A stretch of 64,000 nucleotides of DNA from Apilactobacillus kunkeei (GTDB lineage: Bacteria; Bacillota; Bacilli; Lactobacillales; Lactobacillaceae): NCBI RefSeq assembly GCF_005930975.1, contig NZ_VBSE01000040.1, forward strand, positions 1 through 64,000. Reading direction: 5' to 3'. Below the pieces are notes generated by a model. It worked only from the letters and a program-made list of their open reading frames with translations, had not been told where the DNA came from and did not search any database. The first letter of the stretch is position 1. Each line of letters begins with the position of its first letter. Positions 19,207 to 27,632 of the stretch are shown in pieces. The position numbers and the translations under genes are program-made.

Positions 19207-19250
19207 AAAAAATGTCGGAGAAAATCAAATTTAATTTTCTCCGACATTCT
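19207..19250 (-). terminator. Terminator of the partition-cluster transcript
   Basis: Perfect 15-bp inverted repeat (19211-19225 / 19234-19248) directly after the DUF1129 gene, with A/T run beyond. Confidence 0.85.
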
Positions 19251-19253
19251 ATT

Positions 19254-19982
19254 TTATCTTCTATTTGGTGTTCTAGGTGTCATCACATTCACTGTAATTT
19301 CATAGTTTTTGTGAATCCAAAATGCTGCGAATGCTGAAATTGCAGCTAAAATAAAGTTAACAATTGGTGATACTGCAACGTTAATTCCTGCTTGTGGAAT
19401 TGAAACAATTAACATGAACGCACCAATCCACACAATTACTGATAAGATTAGCAATCCAAAGCGCACTAGTCCACTGTATTTGTGTTTAACATTTCCATCC
19501 AACAATCTAGTCATGATTGGCATAAAGATACCAAATACTAATGAAATTAATACAAGTGACAGGATTCCGACTGATTGTTTATCCTTTGCGTTAGTTTGAA
19601 TCATCAATGTAATTCCATATAACAAGTTAAAAATTACAAAGAAGAACAATGCATTAAAGATTGCATTAGGTGCAAAATTATCCATCATAGAAATCTTTTT
19701 CTTTGGCGGATTCATAATGAAATTGATACGTTCTTCAACAGTTCCATATAAATTACGCGCAGTTGCCCCATGTTTTTGTTCAACTAGTAATTCATCTTTC
19801 ATTTGGTTAACAATTTCGACCTTACGTTCATCCGATAGCTTAGTCTTTTTTAACTCTTTGTTAAACCTAAACATGTAATCCGAATTACGTTTAGTCAAAC
19901 CAATCCCATCAAATTGTTGACGAGTCTTTTGTTCTGCTTCATGTCTATTTTGTTGTACATGGGCATTTCTCTTTTCAGTCAT
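19254..19982 (-). CDS. DUF1129-family membrane protein
   Basis: 242 residues. A charged N-terminal part (1-105, including FNKELKKTKLSDERKVEIVNQMKDEL) precedes four to five membrane helices (about 108-225) and a short basic tail. The family occurs next to ychF in lactobacilli and its role is unknown. Here it ends the rsmG-parA-parB-DUF951-ychF run, starting 18 bases after the ychF stop. Confidence 0.85.
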   Translation of the reverse strand: MTEKRNAHVQQNRHEAEQKTRQQFDGIGLTKRNSDYMFRFNKELKKTKLSDERKVEIVNQMKDELLVEQKHGATARNLYGTVEERINFIMNPPKKKISMMDNFAPNAIFNALFFFVIFNLLYGITLMIQTNAKDKQSVGILSLVLISLVFGIFMPIMTRLLDGNVKHKYSGLVRFGLLILSVIVWIGAFMLIVSIPQAGINVAVSPIVNFILAAISAFAAFWIHKNYEITVNVMTPRTPNRR

Positions 19983-20000
19983 TGATGTCGTCCTTTCTGA

Positions 20001-21101
20001 TTAAACGTTGAATCTGAAGTTTACAATGTCGCCATCTTGCATAACATAATCTTTACCTTCAACACGTAGCTTACCAGCTTCTTTAACGGCTTGTTCGCTA
20101 CCTAGCTTATCTAGATCATCGAAAGCCATTACTTCAGCTCTAATGAATCCACGTTCAAAGTCTGAGTGTATAATTCCAGCAGCTTGAGGAGCTTTAGTGC
20201 CCTTTAAGTAAGTCCAAGCCTTTGTTTCCTTACCACCAGCAGTGAAAAATGTTTCTAAACCTAATAGATTGTATGAAGCACGAATTAACTTGTTTAGACC
20301 GGGTTCAGTAACTCCTTCAGCTTCTAAGAAAGTAGCTTTGTCTTCATCATCTAATTCAGCAATTTCTTCTTCAGTTTCAGCAGCGATACCGATTGCTTGA
20401 GCATTTTCATTAGCTGCGTACTCTTTAACTTGTTGGAAGTACTTTGAACCTTCTGGGTCCGCCATATTATCTTCAGAAATATTAGCAACGTATAAAACTG
20501 GCTTTGATGTTAATAAGAATAATCCCTTAACAATCTTTTGTTCATCTTCATCGAAGTCGATTGAACGAACAGGTTTACCAGCTTCTAGAACTGGCTTAAT
20601 CTTTTCTAGAACAGCTAATTCGGCAAGTGCATCTTCATCCTTACCTTTAGCTGCTTTTTGAACACGACCTAAACGCTTAGTAACTGCATCTAAATCAGAA
20701 ATACCTAGTTCTAAGTTAATTGTTTCGATATCAGCAATTGGATCAACTTTACCAGTAACGTGGGTAATGTTGTCATCATCAAAAGAACGAACAACGTGCA
20801 CAATCGCATCCACTTGTCTGATGTTTTCTAGGAACTTATTACCTAGACCTTCACCCTTACTAGCACCTTTAACAATACCTGCAATATCTGTAAATTCGAA
20901 GGTAGTTGGAACAATCTTTTTAGCTGGAATTAGTTCTTGAATTCGATCAAGTCTGTCATCTGGAACTTCCACCATCCCTACGTTTGGGTCAATTGTGGCA
21001 AATGGATAGTTAGCCATTTCCGCACCAGCCTTAGTAATCGCATTAAATAATGTTGATTTACCGACGTTTGGTAAACCGACAATTCCTGCTGTTAATGACA
21101 T
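20001..21101 (-). CDS. ychF: Redox-regulated ATPase YchF (Obg-family, OLA1-like)
   Basis: 366 residues. An N-terminal G domain has Walker A GLPNVGKS, switch II DIAGIVKGASKGEGLGNKFLE split as usual by a helical hairpin, and the non-canonical G4 (NISED) that makes YchF prefer ATP to GTP. The C-terminal TGS domain includes AAGIIHSDFERGFIRAEV. YchF binds ribosomes and is linked to stress responses. Full length. Confidence 0.96.
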   Translation of the reverse strand: MSLTAGIVGLPNVGKSTLFNAITKAGAEMANYPFATIDPNVGMVEVPDDRLDRIQELIPAKKIVPTTFEFTDIAGIVKGASKGEGLGNKFLENIRQVDAIVHVVRSFDDDNITHVTGKVDPIADIETINLELGISDLDAVTKRLGRVQKAAKGKDEDALAELAVLEKIKPVLEAGKPVRSIDFDEDEQKIVKGLFLLTSKPVLYVANISEDNMADPEGSKYFQQVKEYAANENAQAIGIAAETEEEIAELDDEDKATFLEAEGVTEPGLNKLIRASYNLLGLETFFTAGGKETKAWTYLKGTKAPQAAGIIHSDFERGFIRAEVMAFDDLDKLGSEQAVKEAGKLRVEGKDYVMQDGDIVNFRFNV

Positions 21102-21128
21102 ATTAATAATTCACTCTTTTCTTTAGAT

Positions 21129-21326
21129 TTAGTCTTCATGTGTACTTTGAATTACTTTTTTCATTTTCTTTTCAAATTCACGACGTGGAAGCATAACCAC
21201 ATGGCCGCACTTTTGACATTCAATCTTAATGTCTGCACCCATTCGAATAATCTTCCAACTATTCTCTCCACATGGGTGGGCCTTTTTCATCATGACAACA
21301 TCATTTAATGAATACATATTGGGCAC
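21129..21326 (-). CDS. DUF951-family small zinc-ribbon-like protein
   Basis: 65 residues. The compact, basic protein keeps conserved KKAHPCG and WKIIRMGADIKIECQKCGHVVMLPR segments; the three cysteines (one in HPCG, two in CQKCG) suggest a small metal- or nucleic-acid-binding fold. The gene is always close to parB/ychF in lactobacilli and streptococci. No function is established. The ribosome site AGGAGTG precedes ATG at 21326. Confidence 0.88.
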   Translation of the reverse strand: MPNMYSLNDVVMMKKAHPCGENSWKIIRMGADIKIECQKCGHVVMLPRREFEKKMKKVIQSTHED

Positions 21327-21331
21327 TCCTT

Positions 21332-22213
21332 TTAGTCTAAGTTAATATCTAAAATTTGCAAAATGCGGTTTAAATCATCATCTGATGCGTAACTAATTTC
21401 AATCTTTCCAGTTCCCTTCTTAGAACGATTATTTGAGATTGAAACAGAAGTTTGAAATTTATCTTGTAGTTCATTTTCAGAAGCACGTAAGAATGGTGAT
21501 TTCTTGGTTGAACGACGTGGCTTCTTTTTCTTCTTAGGTGATGAACTTAGGTTTTCAATTTCCTTTTCAAGTTGACGAACAGTCATAGTTTGTTCATATG
21601 CTTTCTTAGCCAACTTAATTAGTTCATCCTTCTTCTTAACTGATAATAATGTTCTTGCTTGTCCCATTGAAAGTTGATTTTTGGTTAGCATATCCTTTAC
21701 TTCAGTTGGTAAACCTAGTAAACGTAGGTAGTTAGCAATGTATGGACGTGATTTACCTAAACGTTTTGATACTTCAGCTTGAGTAATATCTAACTTGGTC
21801 ATCAAAGTGTTGTAAGCTTCAGCCTCTTCGATTGGATTTAAGTCCTCTCTTTGAAGGTTTTCCATCACGGCAATTTCCATCATTTGTTCATCAGAAGCAT
21901 CACGAACAATTGCTGGAATCTTTTCCTTACCTGCCATACGTGAAGCACGATAACGTCTTTCCCCAGCAAGAATTTCATATTCATCCTTGCTACCGCTAGT
22001 CTTTCTTACAATGATTGGTTGAAATACCCCAGATTTTTCAATCGAACGGGTTAAATCTTTAAGTGCATTTGTATCGAAATGCGTTCTTGGTTGGAAAGGA
22101 TTTGGAGATAACTTGGTTAGCTCTAATTCCAATACATCTTCTGAGTTGGCGTCGATATCATTATCAGCAAATAATGCTTGAATGCCTCGACCTAGTCCTT
22201 TGTTATTCACCAT
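21332..22213 (-). CDS. parB: Chromosome-partitioning protein ParB/Spo0J
   Basis: 293 residues. The N-terminal CTPase/clamp domain has PFQPRTHF and the GERRYRASRMAG motif, followed by the helix-turn-helix (ITQAEVSKRLGKSRPYIANYLRLLGLP) and a basic, Ser-rich linker (SPKKKKKPRRSTKKS) before the C-terminal dimerisation domain. It loads at parS sites near the origin and recruits condensin. It overlaps parA by 11 bases. Confidence 0.95.
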   Translation of the reverse strand: MVNNKGLGRGIQALFADNDIDANSEDVLELELTKLSPNPFQPRTHFDTNALKDLTRSIEKSGVFQPIIVRKTSGSKDEYEILAGERRYRASRMAGKEKIPAIVRDASDEQMMEIAVMENLQREDLNPIEEAEAYNTLMTKLDITQAEVSKRLGKSRPYIANYLRLLGLPTEVKDMLTKNQLSMGQARTLLSVKKKDELIKLAKKAYEQTMTVRQLEKEIENLSSSPKKKKKPRRSTKKSPFLRASENELQDKFQTSVSISNNRSKKGTGKIEISYASDDDLNRILQILDINLD

Positions 22214-22970
22214 GAGCAGCTAACACTTCCTTTGCAAATTGCATGTATAATTCTGAACCCTTGGAATTTGGATCATAATCAATGATTGGTAATCCGTAAC
22301 TTGGGGCTTCAGATAATCGTACATTTCTAGTGATGATTGTGTCGTAAACCTTGTCACCAAAATACTTACGAACCTCATCGTTAACTTGTTGACCTAGCTT
22401 AGTACGCGAGTCATACATTGTAAGTAGAACTCCTTCGACATCTAGATCTGGGTTAAAATGCTTCTTAACTAATTGAACAGTATTTAATAGTTGGCTTAAA
22501 CCTTCTAGTGCATAGTATTCAGTTTGAACTGGAATTAAAATTGAATCACTAGCAGTAAATGCATTTACAGTGATTAATCCTAACGAAGGTGGACAGTCAA
22601 CTAGTACATAATCGTATTGATCTGAGACTGATTTTAGGGCATTTAATAAACGTGTTTCTCTCGCCATTTGAGGAGTTAATTCAATGTCTGCCCCTGATAG
22701 TTGAATGGTTGCTGGTACAATGTCTAATCCTTCGTGTTTTGAAGGAATAATGGCTTCTGAGATTGGTTCTTCATTAACCAATATATCGTAAATATCTTTT
22801 TGAATATCAGATTTTTGGATACCTACTCCTGAAGTTGCATTTCCTTGGGCATCAGCATCGATTAGTAATACCTTTTTACCCATTGTTGCAAGGTCTGCAC
22901 CTAGGTTAACGGAAGTGGTAGTCTTACCTACTCCACCCTTTTGATTAGCTAATGATATAACGTGTCCCAT
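22203..22970 (-). CDS. parA: Chromosome-partitioning ATPase ParA/Soj
   Basis: 255 residues with deviant Walker A KGGVGKTT, VDCPP and the conserved TMYDSRTKLGQQV region. ParA dimers bind DNA nonspecifically and work with ParB in origin segregation; in Bacillus, Soj also tunes DnaA. It follows rsmG by 18 bases and overlaps parB. Confidence 0.96.
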   Translation of the reverse strand: MGHVISLANQKGGVGKTTTSVNLGADLATMGKKVLLIDADAQGNATSGVGIQKSDIQKDIYDILVNEEPISEAIIPSKHEGLDIVPATIQLSGADIELTPQMARETRLLNALKSVSDQYDYVLVDCPPSLGLITVNAFTASDSILIPVQTEYYALEGLSQLLNTVQLVKKHFNPDLDVEGVLLTMYDSRTKLGQQVNDEVRKYFGDKVYDTIITRNVRLSEAPSYGLPIIDYDPNSKGSELYMQFAKEVLAAHGE

Positions 22971-22988
22971 TAAAACCCCTCCTCTAGT

Positions 22989-23726
22989 CTACTTATTACT
23001 TGAACCAATTGGTTTCTTGTTTGGTGTCCCCGCTTTTCTTGGGTATTGTTTTGGTGTGCTTTTCACTTTTTCTAACACAACCATATTACGCGGATCATTT
23101 GAGACTGGCAGATTAAACTCATCGTCTGAAATCATCTTACCACCCAAGGTAGCAATCGCGCTTTTTCCATCAGATAATTCATCTTTTGCTTTCGATGCTT
23201 TTAATGCGATCATTCGTCCACCAACCTTAACTAATGGCAAACAAAATTCTGCAAGCACACTCATTCGAGCAACTGCACGTGCAGTGGAGATATCAAATGA
23301 TTCACGGTATTTAGATTTTTTTCCACCAAATTCTTCTGCACGGGCATGGTGTAATTCAACGTTAGTTAGTCCTAATTTAGCAACTAATTCATCCAAAAAG
23401 TTGATTCGTTTGTTCAATGAATCAATAATGGTGACCTTTAAATTAGGAAAAGCAATCTTTAACGGAATGGATGGAAAACCAGCACCAGCTCCAACATCAC
23501 ATAGTGTTAATTCTTCAGTCCTCAAGTCCTCTGCATAAAATGCAGGAGTAATTGAATCAAAGAAATGCTTTAAATATACTTCATCCCTATCAACAATGGT
23601 TGTCAGATTAACGTGTTCGTTAGTGGAAACTAACAATTCATAGTAATCAGCAAATTGCTTCATTTGATGGTCAGTCAATTCAATATTGTGTTTTGCTAAT
23701 TGACTCTTAAATTCTTCTGGATTCAT
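22989..23726 (-). CDS. rsmG: 16S rRNA (guanine-527-N7) methyltransferase
   Basis: 245 residues. The SAM-binding signature is [19 protein letters not shown], followed by STARAVARM and [10 protein letters not shown]. It methylates G527 of 16S rRNA; loss of this causes low-level streptomycin resistance. I start it at 23726 because AGGAGG lies 6 bases ahead; the frame opens 24 bases earlier but only by running through a palindrome. The tail ([15 protein letters not shown]) is conserved. Confidence 0.95.
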   Translation of the reverse strand: MNPEEFKSQLAKHNIELTDHQMKQFADYYELLVSTNEHVNLTTIVDRDEVYLKHFFDSITPAFYAEDLRTEELTLCDVGAGAGFPSIPLKIAFPNLKVTIIDSLNKRINFLDELVAKLGLTNVELHHARAEEFGGKKSKYRESFDISTARAVARMSVLAEFCLPLVKVGGRMIALKASKAKDELSDGKSAIATLGGKMISDDEFNLPVSNDPRNMVVLEKVKSTPKQYPRKAGTPNKKPIGSSNK

Positions 23727-23740
23727 GCAAATCCTCCTAT

Positions 23741-23762
23741 TGTGAAACATAATTGTTTCACA
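23741..23762. promoter_or_regulatory. Perfect palindrome of inverted parS-like half-sites upstream of rsmG-parAB
   Basis: Nine-base arms TGTGAAACA and TGTTTCACA are separated by TAAT. Each arm contains the 8-base half of the ParB site (TGTTTCAC or GTGAAACA), but the halves are in the opposite order to canonical parS. It sits 15 bases before the rsmG start, in the likely 5' leader. It could be a ParB or other autoregulatory operator. Confidence 0.5.
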
Positions 23763-23874
23763 TCTATCTATACTTTAACTGATATTAATCTTTTTTACAA
23801 TCATGAAACATATACTTCTCCATTATAACCAAAATTAAGCTAGTTCGTCACTAGATTATCAAAAAAATGAATAT

Positions 23875-23902
23875 AAAAAGGCGATCGTTCGATCGCCTTT
23901 TT
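23875..23902 (-). terminator. Terminator of the nucleoside/purine uptake operon
   Basis: 13-bp perfect inverted repeat (AAAAAGGCGATCG / CGATCGCCTTTTT), overlapping the last bases of the NCS2 permease stop codon. Confidence 0.9.
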
Positions 23903-25220
23903 ATAGCATTGCTGTCATTATCAGATTGATTAAAAATAATGCACTTAAAATATAGTTGATTGTACTGATTGATTTAATTTGTCCATTGAAGATTTTCACT
24001 AATGGATATGCAACAAATCCGAATGCCAATCCAATTGAGATACTCCCAGTCAACGGAATCAATACCACGATTAAAAATGCTGGGAACCATTCGGCAAAGT
24101 CATCCATCTCAATGGTCTTCAAATTGGATAACATTAATGCACCCGTAATAATGATAACCGGTGCAATTGCTGCTTGAGGTACCAAATCTAAAAAACTAAT
24201 AAAAAATGTTGAAAGTAAGAACATAATACCAGCAGTAATCGACATGATACCGGTCCTAGCACCTAATTGAAAACCAGCAACACTTTCAGCAGCTGAAACA
24301 GTTGGACTAGTTCCTAATATACTGGAAACAATTCCGGTAATTGAAACACTTCTAAATGTCTTCTTAAACTTTTTCATGTCCGGTAAGATTCCAGCATTCA
24401 ATCCCATCGATTCAAATACCAAAATCATCGTCATTGAAAAAGATGCCATGATAAAAGGTGTTGTCCAGACATTGGAAAAACTAAAGTCAAACAATGATTT
24501 ATGATATTGCAAAATATCAATCAGATGAGTGGTCTTAACCCCACTATCATGAATATGAAAGATTACTCCTACAATTGTTGTTATTACAATTCCAATGAAG
24601 AAGTTTCCCTTTACACCTTTAATGTATAGGACAATGGTTAGAATCAAACCAAAAATTGCTAGTATCAATGATGGATTCCTAAATGATCCAATCGTTAATA
24701 ACGAATTCTTACCTTGTTGAATCAAACCGGCCTTTTGTAAACCAATCTCAACTAAAAATAAACCAATACCAGCGGTAATCGCTGACTTCAATGAATCTGG
24801 AATTCCACCCTGTAAGATGTCCGTAAATCGACTAAATGCGATTAATGCAAACGCAATTGTTGATACCAATGAAACCGTCAATGCTTCTTGATATGACAAT
24901 CCCATGTTTAACACCATCGTGTAGGTAAAAAACGCATTAACACCCATCCCGGGAGTAATCACTACTGGGGAGTTAGCATAGAATCCCATAATGAAACAAC
25001 CGATTACAGAACTAATAATTGTCGCAAAGACTGTCTGGTGAACATCCATCCCCGCATCCGCCAATATCATCGGATTAACCACCAAGATATATGAGATAGC
25101 AAAGAATCCGGTAATTCCACCCAAGACCTCTGTCTTAAAAATTTCTTTATCCCTTAAAACGTCTAAAAGAGACAGCGAGGCTGTCTCTTTTTTTAACGTT
25201 TTGTTCAACTTATTACTCAT
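23901..25220 (-). CDS. NCS2/AzgA-type purine permease (PbuG/PbuO-like)
   Basis: 439 residues with about 12-14 membrane helices. The N-terminal TEVLGGITGFFAISYILVVNP and GMGVNAFFTYT, and the later SPTVSAAESVAGFQLGARTG motif, mark the AzgA branch of NCS2, H+ symporters for hypoxanthine, guanine or adenine. It is the last gene of an operon with a CNT nucleoside transporter, starting 39 bases after it. Which purine base it carries cannot be judged. Confidence 0.92.
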   Translation of the reverse strand: MSNKLNKTLKKETASLSLLDVLRDKEIFKTEVLGGITGFFAISYILVVNPMILADAGMDVHQTVFATIISSVIGCFIMGFYANSPVVITPGMGVNAFFTYTMVLNMGLSYQEALTVSLVSTIAFALIAFSRFTDILQGGIPDSLKSAITAGIGLFLVEIGLQKAGLIQQGKNSLLTIGSFRNPSLILAIFGLILTIVLYIKGVKGNFFIGIVITTIVGVIFHIHDSGVKTTHLIDILQYHKSLFDFSFSNVWTTPFIMASFSMTMILVFESMGLNAGILPDMKKFKKTFRSVSITGIVSSILGTSPTVSAAESVAGFQLGARTGIMSITAGIMFLLSTFFISFLDLVPQAAIAPVIIITGALMLSNLKTIEMDDFAEWFPAFLIVVLIPLTGSISIGLAFGFVAYPLVKIFNGQIKSISTINYILSALFLINLIMTAML

Positions 25221-25259
25221 TAAACAAAATCCTTAATCTATATATAATATGTTTCTATT

Positions 25260-26507
25260 TTACCATACAAATAGACCAACGATTCCTGCAGATAGTAGAG
25301 AAACCAAAATTCCTGATAGAATCATGTAACCTACACTCTTTGAAATAGCGTTGTTTACTTCACGGTTAACGATACCCTTGAATGCACCGATGATCATTCC
25401 TACTGTAGAAAGGTTAGCAAATGAAGTTAGGAAGACAGTTAATTGTGCACGGTAGTGGGGAGCATATGAACCGATGTGTGATGATACTCTACCCATAACA
25501 ACGAATTCGTTAGTTACCAGCTTAGTACCCATGTTTTGTGCAAATTCAAAAGCAGTATGCACATCTGAACCCATTAACCAAGCAAATGGGAACATGATGA
25601 TTCCTAAGATATGTTCTAGGGATAAACTAGGATTGATTGCACCTAAAATCTTATCGATTAATGCAGCTAAAGCAACGAATGCAATAACATTTGCAGTAAT
25701 GATTAAGATTAATTTACCAGCACCTAGGATTGAGTCACCCAAGAATGAGAAGAATGGTTCTTTCTTAGCTTCTTCAGCATTTTCAGGATGTTCACCAACA
25801 GCAACTTCAGCAGTTTGTGAAGAACTACCTAGCTTAGCGATAGTGTCTTCTTCTGGGCTAACTGAAGTTGGCATTAAAATACTAGTTACAATAACAGCAT
25901 TTAAGATGTTCAATGGAACGGCAGTCAATACGTATTGGCCTGGAACCATTTGAGTGTAAGCACCAAGAATTGAGGCAGTCACACATGACATTGACATCAT
26001 GGCAATGACAACATTTCTTACTGCTGAGATTTGCTTTAATTGTAGAGTTGAAACAGCAAGTGCTTCAGTGTTACCTAAAAACATCATTTCAACAGCGAAG
26101 AATGATTCAAACTTAGGTTGGCCAGTTATGTATGCCAAACCTTTACCTACCCACTTAATAATCCAAGGTAGGATTCCAATGTAAGTTAAGATATCAAACA
26201 CTGGAACAATTAATAAAATTGGTAGAAGTGCTGAAGTTACAAAGTCCATTGACTTAACGTGAACCCAACTAGGTAATGCAAACGCAATTCCTTGGTAGGC
26301 TACTTCAACTAATGCTGAGAAACCATTGGCAGCGGCTTCAACAGCAGCACGACCCCATGAAAATTGTGTTAAACAGTAAGCGATTACTAGGTTTAACACT
26401 AAAACAGTAATTACTGAACGCCATTTAATTTCTTTCTTGTTCTTTGAAAAAATAAATGCAATCCCTAGGAAAACAATAATTCCTAAAATATTAACTAACA
26501 AATACAT
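25260..26507 (-). CDS. CNT-family concentrative nucleoside transporter (NupC-like)
   Basis: 415 residues. The N-terminal three helices, the gate motif with VEMMFLGNTEALAVS and the GSDVHTAFEFAQNMGTKLVTNEFV region are typical of NupC proteins, which bring nucleosides in with H+. A Glu/Pro-rich loop (about 225-245) is a little longer than usual. It is the middle gene of a three-gene operon. An 11-base near-palindrome (GTTGCGCAAC, 26565-26574) lies between it and the upstream gene. Confidence 0.93.
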   Translation of the reverse strand: MYLLVNILGIIVFLGIAFIFSKNKKEIKWRSVITVLVLNLVIAYCLTQFSWGRAAVEAAANGFSALVEVAYQGIAFALPSWVHVKSMDFVTSALLPILLIVPVFDILTYIGILPWIIKWVGKGLAYITGQPKFESFFAVEMMFLGNTEALAVSTLQLKQISAVRNVVIAMMSMSCVTASILGAYTQMVPGQYVLTAVPLNILNAVIVTSILMPTSVSPEEDTIAKLGSSSQTAEVAVGEHPENAEEAKKEPFFSFLGDSILGAGKLILIITANVIAFVALAALIDKILGAINPSLSLEHILGIIMFPFAWLMGSDVHTAFEFAQNMGTKLVTNEFVVMGRVSSHIGSYAPHYRAQLTVFLTSFANLSTVGMIIGAFKGIVNREVNNAISKSVGYMILSGILVSLLSAGIVGLFVW

Positions 26508-26595
26508 AAAATTTCTAATCCTTTCTCTGCGACAAAAAAATATAGTGACAAATAGCTTATTTTAGTTGCGCAACACCCCTTTCAATATCGATTAA

Positions 26596-27411
26596 TTACT
26601 TAACTTCATTAATAAAATTTGGTTTAGTAACTTCCCCATCATCTAAATCAAAGAATGCCACGATTGCGTTAGCAACCGCGCCAAGTGAACGCTTAATCCC
26701 CAATGACTTACCTTCATCTTTATTTGGATTGAATACGATTAATGGTAAGTATTCACGCGTAATTCGATTGTCCATGGTTGGATCAATGGCATATGAAGAT
26801 GTGAGTAATAGTAAATCATTATCCCTTAGTCTTTCTAAGACCTTACCAATTGTTTTATCCAGCACATTTAGTTGTTCTGCGTACCCATCACTGTCATTCA
26901 TCCTAGCGAAGTGTCTTAATTCTGGTAACTGACAGTAAATTAACCCGCTTTTTTGAGTCCTCATCTTAGCTGATAATTCAATAAAAGCTTTGCCATCATC
27001 AGGGACTTGGACCATCGAAATATCGTCCTGTTTTTCCCAATAATAAGCAAAGCTTGAAATAATTGAAACACTATGTTGTTTTTCTGCCAACAAGTCCATT
27101 ACAGAAACTGTACGGACACCGGCAGTGTAATCAAACATCTCACGAAATGAGGCACTACCCCTGTTGCTGTCAACAGTAGTAACCATCTTACCAAAGAAGC
27201 CACGAGGAGCGTCAACTTGTGGAATTGATTTAATCTCGTTGTCCCAGCGAACATTGCCAAGACCTAGGTTAATTAAATTAGAAACATTTAGCCCCTTATC
27301 AGCGATATGGCCTAATGTGTCGGCACCAATAGAATCAAAGCGATTAGCATCGGGAGCTTCACCTAAACCAAGTGAAGCAATATCCAAAACAATCATTCTT
27401 TTGTGTGTCAT
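26596..27411 (-). CDS. Phosphopentomutase-like protein, probable pseudoenzyme
   Basis: 271 residues against ~390 for DeoB. The N-terminus (GEAPDANRF, GADTLGHIAD) and a C-terminal stretch (DNDLLLLTSSYAIDPT, TREYLPLIVFNP) are plainly DeoB. The sites that bind the two Mn ions are changed: TADHGNDPT of DeoB reads TSSYAIDPT (204-212), TDHTRE reads NRITRE (215-220), and the D/H pair of VDFDALFGH is missing. The phosphothreonine loop (TGKDTMTGHWE) reads NRGSASFREMF, and most of the cap domain is deleted. It heads the nucleoside uptake operon, so a regulatory or nucleoside-binding role is possible. Known family residues are from memory. Confidence 0.8.
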   Translation of the reverse strand: MTHKRMIVLDIASLGLGEAPDANRFDSIGADTLGHIADKGLNVSNLINLGLGNVRWDNEIKSIPQVDAPRGFFGKMVTTVDSNRGSASFREMFDYTAGVRTVSVMDLLAEKQHSVSIISSFAYYWEKQDDISMVQVPDDGKAFIELSAKMRTQKSGLIYCQLPELRHFARMNDSDGYAEQLNVLDKTIGKVLERLRDNDLLLLTSSYAIDPTMDNRITREYLPLIVFNPNKDEGKSLGIKRSLGAVANAIVAFFDLDDGEVTKPNFINEVK

Positions 27412-27445
27412 TGTGTGCCCTCCTAATTTTATTTATTAACAAATG

Positions 27446-27473
27446 AGTATATCATAAATGGCAATTGTGTCAA
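27446..27473 (-). promoter_or_regulatory. Promoter of the nucleoside uptake operon
   Basis: Minus-strand TTGACA (27468-27473), 16-base spacer, TATACT (27446-27451), about 35 bases upstream of the first start codon. The -35 abuts the hairpin at 27477-27504. Confidence 0.7.
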
Positions 27474-27504
27474 TAAAAAAAGGCGCGGATATCCGCGCCT
27501 TTTT
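27474..27504. terminator. Strong GC-rich hairpin in a divergent intergenic region
   Basis: A perfect 14+14 inverted repeat centred on 27490/27491 (GGCGCGG / CCGCGCC core) with T runs on both strands. It is odd because it lies between two divergently transcribed genes, where no gene ends. It would end a short minus-strand transcript from the extended -10 at 27534-27542. Confidence 0.8.
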
Positions 27505-27528
27505 CGGCTTATATGCCCCTGCCAAGGA
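27474..27528 (-). ncRNA. Candidate ~55-nt leader/small RNA upstream of the nucleoside operon
   Basis: On the minus strand an extended -10 (TGGTATAAT, 27534-27542) is followed by ~50 bases and then the strong terminator. The predicted RNA begins near AAGTTCCTTGGC and contains CCTTGGC and GCC...AAGG, which could pair with each other and include the first bases of the terminator stem. It could be a small RNA or a compact attenuator controlling read-through into the operon. I do not recognise a known riboswitch class. Confidence 0.35.
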
Positions 27529-27632
27529 ACTTCATTATACCAAAAAAATTTTCGAGTATATAAAATTAAGTTTTTGCTAATTTTTTGATATTATAATAGT
27601 TAATATATACATATTAATCGGAGTTGATTAAA

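Noticed and set aside
23741-23762. Canonical parS site
   Set aside because: The half-sites are in reverse order with a 4-base gap, so it does not match the canonical 16-bp parS; listed only as a possible operator.
26596-27411. Active phosphopentomutase gene deoB
   Set aside because: The expected metal-binding and phosphothreonine motifs are absent and the protein is ~120 residues short.
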